DNA of 64,000 bases from Undibacterium piscinae. Its GTDB lineage: Bacteria; Pseudomonadota; Gammaproteobacteria; Burkholderiales; Burkholderiaceae_D. The translations under genes and the position numbers were made by a program. The stretch is from NCBI GenBank assembly GCA_003970805.2, contig CP051152.1, positions 3,348,001 through 3,412,000 on the forward strand, written 5' to 3'. This document shows, piece after piece, positions 58,120 through 64,000 of this stretch. The notes beneath the pieces are model-generated. The model did no database searches, was not told where the DNA came from, and saw only the letters and a list, made by a program, of their open reading frames with translations. Every line of letters starts with the position of its first letter. The first letter of the stretch is position 1.

Positions 58120-58689
58120 TTAGTCAGCTTTGATGGCTTCAACCTGAATCGCCAGTTTCACTTCCGGTGCGAATCCCCAGTCTATGCCATAGTTGAGACC
58201 GAAATCGGAGCGCTTGAATTCAGCCGTAGCATCGGCGCCGCAGGCTTCTTTCTTGAGCATAGGATGCATGATGCACTTGAATTTATTGATGTTTAGCGTC
58301 AATGGCTTGGTCACGCCCATCATGGTCAATTCGCCCTGTACCGATACTGGTTTGTCACCGTCAAATTTGATGGAGCTACCTTTGTACACCGCGGTCGGGA
58401 ATTGGGCCGCATTGAACATGTCTTTGGATTTGGCATGCTCATTCATTTTTTCGTGACCGAAATTGATAGAGTTGATATCGATTGTGATCTCCATCGTGCC
58501 GGTTTTTGCCGCACGGTCGAGTACTACCTTGCCGCTACTTTTGTTGAACTTGCCGCGCCAAACCGAGATGCCCATGTGATCGGCCTCGAAACTAGGATAG
58601 GTATGACCCGGTTCTATGTTGTAAGTTTGGGCAAAAGCGGGGGCTGCGCTGACGACGAGTGCTGCGGCGATAAACTGACTTAATTTCAT
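58120..58689 (-). CDS. YceI family periplasmic protein (copy 1)
   Basis: A 189-aa lipocalin-like YceI protein with a signal peptide (residues 1-20, ending PAFA). Core: [46 protein letters not shown], and [16 protein letters not shown]. Homologues bind polyisoprenoid chains in the periplasm. It carries two Cys ([12 protein letters not shown]) that may form a disulfide, absent in the second copy. Confidence 0.93.
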   Translation of the reverse strand: MKLSQFIAAALVVSAAPAFAQTYNIEPGHTYPSFEADHMGISVWRGKFNKSSGKVVLDRAAKTGTMEITIDINSINFGHEKMNEHAKSKDMFNAAQFPTAVYKGSSIKFDGDKPVSVQGELTMMGVTKPLTLNINKFKCIMHPMLKKEACGADATAEFKRSDFGLNYGIDWGFAPEVKLAIQVEAIKAD

Positions 58690-58745
58690 GTGTGTTAATC
58701 CTTGATGGTTTGATCTGAAAAATACGAGGTACTTACTGCATGCAA

Positions 58746-59321
58746 TTACAACGACGTTACTACGTGAAACTTAATCACTACTTCATCGGCAACCATGCCG
58801 GTGTCTTTCCATTCGCCTTCGCCGATATTGAAAGCGAGACGTTTAATCGGCAGGCTGCCTTCAAATATCTGGGTTGCGCCATCTTTTTTGACGCTTAAGG
58901 AAAAGCTGGCCGGCACGGTCTTACCTTTGATGCTCAGGTTACCGATGACATCCAATTTGCCGTTGGCACCAGCCTTCATGCTGGTAGCGACGAAGCTGGC
59001 CTTAGGGAATTGGGCGGCGTTAAACCATTCTTTTTTCAGGACTTCGGCATTGTATTGCGGGTCGCCCAGATCAAAGCTGCTGATGTCGATATCGACACTC
59101 ACTTTTGAACTTTCCGGCTTGGCGCTGTTGTAGTCGATGTTGGCGTTAAATTTCTTGAACTTGGCATCAACCGGTACGTTCATCTGCTTAAATACTATGC
59201 CTACCGTGCTTTTTGCGGTGTCCAGCTTGGCGATGGCGGCCAGTGCGGGAATGGCGAGCGCCAGGCTGATGGCTGCGACGGCAATTTTGGTGCTTTGGGA
59301 AAATGCGGCAAACTGAGACAT
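58746..59321 (-). CDS. YceI family periplasmic protein (copy 2)
   Basis: A second, diverged YceI protein of 191 aa with a signal peptide (hydrophobic residues about 10-30). Core: [42 protein letters not shown] and [16 protein letters not shown]. Lies between copy 1 (56 nt) and cytochrome b561 (35 nt), so the three probably form one operon, a common pairing in proteobacteria. Confidence 0.93.
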   Translation of the reverse strand: MSQFAAFSQSTKIAVAAISLALAIPALAAIAKLDTAKSTVGIVFKQMNVPVDAKFKKFNANIDYNSAKPESSKVSVDIDISSFDLGDPQYNAEVLKKEWFNAAQFPKASFVATSMKAGANGKLDVIGNLSIKGKTVPASFSLSVKKDGATQIFEGSLPIKRLAFNIGEGEWKDTGMVADEVVIKFHVVTSL

Positions 59322-59356
59322 GTTAAATCCTTGGTGGTGGTGTGGGGGGCGATGGA

Positions 59357-59884
59357 TTACTTACCCGGCAAGATGCGCTGGAAAATGCCATCCTTATCGA
59401 TGAAATGATGCTTGAGTGCTGCCGCCAAATGCAAAGCGACCACAACCAGGATCACCGTCGTCGAGACCTCGTGTAGCTCTTTGAGCAGTGGCTTGAGTTC
59501 AGGATTGGCAGCGATCAGGCCTGGCAATTCGAACAGTCCCAGATACACCACCGGATAGCCGGCAGCGGAGGTATAAAAATATCCGGACATAGGAACTGCA
59601 AACATCAACATGTACAAAAATACATGGGTCGCGCTGGCAAGTCGCTTCTGCCATGTTTTCATGCCGGCCGGATATGCCGGTGCAGCGCTAAACAGACGCG
59701 TCAGTAAACGTAGCGCGACAAACCCCAGCACCGTCACGCCCAACCATTTATGCCAGGAATAATATTGCAGTTTAGTAGGGCTGATGCGCATGTCCGTCAT
59801 CACGCTGCCCAGCGCGAAGGCGGCGATGATCAGGATGGCAACTAGCCAATGTAAGGCAATGCTTAAGCGGTTATAACGTTGCAT
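59357..59884 (-). CDS. Cytochrome b561
   Basis: A 175-aa membrane protein with four transmembrane helices and diheme-type histidines: LHW in RLSIALHWLVA, H in YSWHKWLGV, H in SATHVFLYMLMF and H in VALHLAAALKHHFI. It moves electrons across the inner membrane, probably between quinone and an unknown periplasmic acceptor. The ATG at 59884 gives the usual MQRYNRLSIALHW start; an upstream start at 59938 adds unconserved residues. Confidence 0.92.
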   Translation of the reverse strand: MQRYNRLSIALHWLVAILIIAAFALGSVMTDMRISPTKLQYYSWHKWLGVTVLGFVALRLLTRLFSAAPAYPAGMKTWQKRLASATHVFLYMLMFAVPMSGYFYTSAAGYPVVYLGLFELPGLIAANPELKPLLKELHEVSTTVILVVVALHLAAALKHHFIDKDGIFQRILPGK

Positions 59885-60045
59885 ATGGGTTCCCGTGGAT
59901 AAAAACAAATTAGTTCGAGGTAGGACTAATAATAGCAAAAAAAGTTCCGTGTTGCTGAGCGGCTCGATTTTTCAAAAAAAACAGATGCCGTCCTTTCCCT
60001 ACGTTGCCCGGTGTTGCCTTGCCTTGGTTTGCGTTCGGATAGGCC

Positions 60046-62232
60046 CTAGAACTTGTGCTCCAGCAGTAGCCTTAGCGTACGGTAGCCGGGGACGGTGGTG
60101 CTCAGGCTGCGGTGCGTTTGCTGATCCTGGTAATTGTCTATGCTAAAGAGTTCTTGCGGCAGCAGGTTGGCGAGAATGAGCCTAAGTTGTGTTTGTTTTT
60201 CCATATTCCAGGCCAGGTAGCAATCGAGTTCCCGATGGTTGCCGGTATAACCGCGCTGCGCATAGGAACTGCGGATATAGCCGCCCCGCTTATAGCTGAG
60301 CGTACTGCCCATGCTCAGTTGCTGATTCGGTTTGTAGTCGATGGCAAGATTGGCACTGAGCGGCACTTGCTGGTCTAAGCGGTTATCCGGGCCGGCGACA
60401 CTATCTACTTTTGACCAGTTGCGGTTGAGGTTGGCGCGCAGGTCTATGGCGGGAGCCGTGGCCAGCCAACTTTGCAGCGGAAATTTCAATTCAAGTTCTA
60501 TGCCGCGGATATGCGCCTGACCGCTGTTGGCGGGAGTACTGATCCAGGTGCCGTTCTCGAGCGTGAGCCTATCCAGGATCACGTCATCAATCTGGCGCAG
60601 ATAGGCGCTGGCACTGAATAGCCCGCCATTGCCGAAGTACTGCTCAAAGGCGGCGTCTAAGCCCCAGGCCAACTCCGGTCGCAAATAGGGATTACCCTGA
60701 GTGTCAGGATTGATCGCACTATTGTTATTGTCACTGGTGTAGCGGCGCGGGATCAGCTTGGTGGTGGTCGGTGCCTTGTAGCTGCGCGTCAGCGCCAGAC
60801 GGATTTGCTGTTGCTGATTTTCCACTTCAGAGAGTTTCCAGATCGTTTGCAGCAGGGGGCTAAATACGCTGGAGCGGTTGTCAACCCGGGTCAGGACATT
60901 GCCGCTAGTGCTGCTCTGCAGGCCTTCCCAGCGCAAGCCCAGCGAGGCGCTCCACAGCCGGCTGATATCCCATTCATCCTGAGCGAATAAGGCCAGGCGT
61001 TTGACGCTGGAGCGGTAGTCCTCGTTGCTGTTGGCGGTAGTGCTGCCGAGAGCGTCACTCATGCGTTCTACGCGATTTTCGGCGCGTTGTATCAGGCTGC
61101 CGTCCCAGCCCAATACCAGGGCGTGCTGCTCCATGAAAGGCGCGCTGTATTTGCCGCTAAGGGTGACTGACTGATCCTGTATCTGGGAGTTGACCTGATG
61201 TCGTCCGATAAGCTGCCGCGCTTGGTCGTATCCCAGGAAATCAAAGTCGGTATCGCGGTGGCTCAGGTTAACGCCAAATTTGCTATCCAATTTGGCGCCG
61301 TCGTCCAGTTTACGCACCCAGTTCAGATCGCTGCGCAGGGTGTTGGTATAGGCATTCCATTGACTGTGATTGACGGGAAATTCGGAGGGCGTGTTGAGTG
61401 CGCTGCTCTCTTGCCGGTCTTTGATATCGTTAATGTGGCCGCTGCTGATGAAACTCTGCGACGTCAGGGTATCGCTCTCGGCCAGTTTCCAGATCAAACG
61501 CGGCGCCAGATTGATCTCATCGCGTGTCATGCGCTGCTCCATCACCGTATGTCTTTGCAGATTGAGCTTGCCTGTCTGGTCAAAGCCAGTTTCATCGAGA
61601 ATTTCGGTGTTGGGGTGTAACTTTCTTTGTATGGTGCCGGCGATCGCATAAGACAAATTGCCGTTACGGTCGGATAGCTGCAGTGAGACATTTGGCGATA
61701 GTTGCTGACGGGTTTCGGCCAGACCTAGCTTCATTTCACGCTGACCTGTGAGTATGCTTTTTTTCAGGATGATATTGATGGCACCGGCAATTGCCTGAGT
61801 GCTGAATTCTGCGGTAGGGGTGCGCATTACCTCGATGCGTTCTATCAATTCAGGCGCGATGCTATCGATGGAAAATCCATTCGGTGTAGGCTCACCGTTG
61901 AGTAAAATCTGCGTGTAGCCATTGCCCAGGCCGCGCATCTGTACCTCGCTGCCGCGCGCGCTGGAAATAGCGATGGTGATGCCGGGGATACGTTTTAATA
62001 CCTCGCTGAGAGTGCTGTCGCCGTAACGCGTGATTTCTTCCCTGTTCACCACACTCTTGCTGGCCGTAGCGTACTGGCGCTCATCGGTGCTGGTATTGCG
62101 GCCTTTGACTTCGACGCTTGCTGGTACCGGAGGTTCTGCAGTTAATTCTGCAGCCAGAGTCGTGAGCGGAAGCAGGCTGATGGCGCTGTATAGGGCGAGG
62201 GCGGGAGCTAAAACGCGAAGGGAGTGGGGCAT
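60046..62232 (-). CDS. TonB-dependent outer-membrane receptor
   Basis: A 728-aa outer-membrane receptor. Signal peptide about residues 1-28; plug domain with EVLKRIPGITIAISS, EVQMRGLGNGYTQILLNGEPTP and PTAEFSTQAIAGAINIIL; then a 22-strand barrel ending in the Phe-terminal strand YRTLRLLLEHKF. The plug and barrel pattern suggests a siderophore or other large ligand taken up with TonB energy. Substrate unknown. No regulatory or inner-membrane transport partner is adjacent. Confidence 0.93.
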   Translation of the reverse strand: MPHSLRVLAPALALYSAISLLPLTTLAAELTAEPPVPASVEVKGRNTSTDERQYATASKSVVNREEITRYGDSTLSEVLKRIPGITIAISSARGSEVQMRGLGNGYTQILLNGEPTPNGFSIDSIAPELIERIEVMRTPTAEFSTQAIAGAINIILKKSILTGQREMKLGLAETRQQLSPNVSLQLSDRNGNLSYAIAGTIQRKLHPNTEILDETGFDQTGKLNLQRHTVMEQRMTRDEINLAPRLIWKLAESDTLTSQSFISSGHINDIKDRQESSALNTPSEFPVNHSQWNAYTNTLRSDLNWVRKLDDGAKLDSKFGVNLSHRDTDFDFLGYDQARQLIGRHQVNSQIQDQSVTLSGKYSAPFMEQHALVLGWDGSLIQRAENRVERMSDALGSTTANSNEDYRSSVKRLALFAQDEWDISRLWSASLGLRWEGLQSSTSGNVLTRVDNRSSVFSPLLQTIWKLSEVENQQQQIRLALTRSYKAPTTTKLIPRRYTSDNNNSAINPDTQGNPYLRPELAWGLDAAFEQYFGNGGLFSASAYLRQIDDVILDRLTLENGTWISTPANSGQAHIRGIELELKFPLQSWLATAPAIDLRANLNRNWSKVDSVAGPDNRLDQQVPLSANLAIDYKPNQQLSMGSTLSYKRGGYIRSSYAQRGYTGNHRELDCYLAWNMEKQTQLRLILANLLPQELFSIDNYQDQQTHRSLSTTVPGYRTLRLLLEHKF

Positions 62233-62473
62233 GGATCAGATCAATTGGCAAAGACGGCGGTGTAATAAAGGACGCTAAAGTATGCTTAAGATGCGCGGAA
62301 CAAGATAAAGTTCAAAAATGGCAATGCCACAGCGCAAGGTGGGCGCCACTTTCCAGCCGGTCTGCCCGCTAGGGCGCTCCGGGATTGCGTCTTGGGCCTG
62401 CCGTGGTTTGAATTCTGGTAGTGCGGGTGTGATCAGCGTGCGAGTCTGCACCGTGATTCGCACTATCGACGCT
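62233..62473. other. Intergenic region between purB and the TonB receptor gene
   Basis: No gene recognised. Together with the purB terminator it covers about 306 bases. It holds GC-rich stretches and a ten-base match (62381-62390) to the window start. A promoter for the receptor gene should lie at the left, but no consensus pair is clear. Confidence 0.35.
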
Positions 62474-62515
62474 AAAAAAAACGGGGTTCAGGATGGAATA
62501 CCTGAACCCCGTTTT
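62474..62515 (-). terminator. Intrinsic terminator after purB
   Basis: AAAACGGGGTTCAGG (62478-62492) pairs with CCTGAACCCCGTTTT (62501-62515): a 15-bp stem with an 8-nt loop. On the minus strand it is followed by a T-run (the A-run from 62474), as expected for purB. Confidence 0.92.
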
Positions 62516-62538
62516 AAGCTGATGCGGTGTCGCCTGGC

Positions 62539-63993
<1,455 letters not shown>

Positions 63994-64000
63994 TTAAATG

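Overview
The window looks like chromosomal core DNA of a betaproteobacterium in the Burkholderiales, most likely Oxalobacteraceae (Undibacterium or Herbaspirillum-like). The reasons are the fmdB-DUF502-aspS-nudB order, a complete mraZ-to-ftsZ division and cell-wall (dcw) cluster followed by lpxC, dciA, an M23 peptidase and secA, and the protein sequences themselves. Species assignment is inference. No prophage, integron, CRISPR array, rRNA or tRNA was seen.

Layout. 0.1-2.6 kb: a UvrD-like SF1 helicase with an unusual Walker A motif and a DUF5710-like tail. 3.1-4.6 kb: a secreted S41-type peptidase-like protein. 4.8-9.6 kb: a pyroglutamate (5-oxoproline) module, pxpB-pxpC-pxpA-DUF969-DUF979-pcp, which couples release of pyroglutamate from peptides, probable transport and ATP-driven ring opening. 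9.7-11.8 kb: an orphan soluble histidine kinase. 12.0-19.1 kb: a sodium:solute symporter, then fmdB, DUF502, aspS, nudB, an endonuclease/exonuclease/phosphatase-fold protein and a phospholipase D/cardiolipin synthase. 19.5-28.1 kb: an Hsp15-like RNA-binding protein, then a TetR regulator beside a fatty-acid beta-oxidation set (acyl-CoA dehydrogenase, bifunctional hydroxyacyl-CoA dehydrogenase/enoyl-CoA hydratase, thiolase, alpha/beta hydrolase, enoyl-CoA hydratase). 28.0-30.2 kb: a convergent acetolactate-synthase-like enzyme and the RNase P RNA gene. 30.5-33.7 kb: a membrane GGDEF/EAL protein. 33.8-51.1 kb: the dcw cluster, preceded by a sigma70-type promoter overlapped by a 10-bp-periodic MraZ-like operator. 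51.3-57.5 kb: peroxiredoxin, lpxC, dciA, M23 peptidase and secA. 57.6-64.0 kb, all on the minus strand: MarR, two YceI proteins, cytochrome b561, a TonB-dependent receptor and purB.

Five otherwise well-conserved genes (pxpC, pxpA, the ThDP enzyme, murF, murG) are interrupted by small indels in T or GC repeats. Since murF and murG are normally essential and both halves of every gene are well conserved, I read these as probable sequence or assembly errors and annotate each as one gene, while noting that slippage or real mutation is possible. No clearly new defence or mobile system is visible. The most notable items are the MraZ operator architecture, the pyroglutamate permease module, the helicase-DUF5710 fusion, a 52-nt hairpin after aspS, and an lpxC -10 box placed so that its mRNA may be leaderless.
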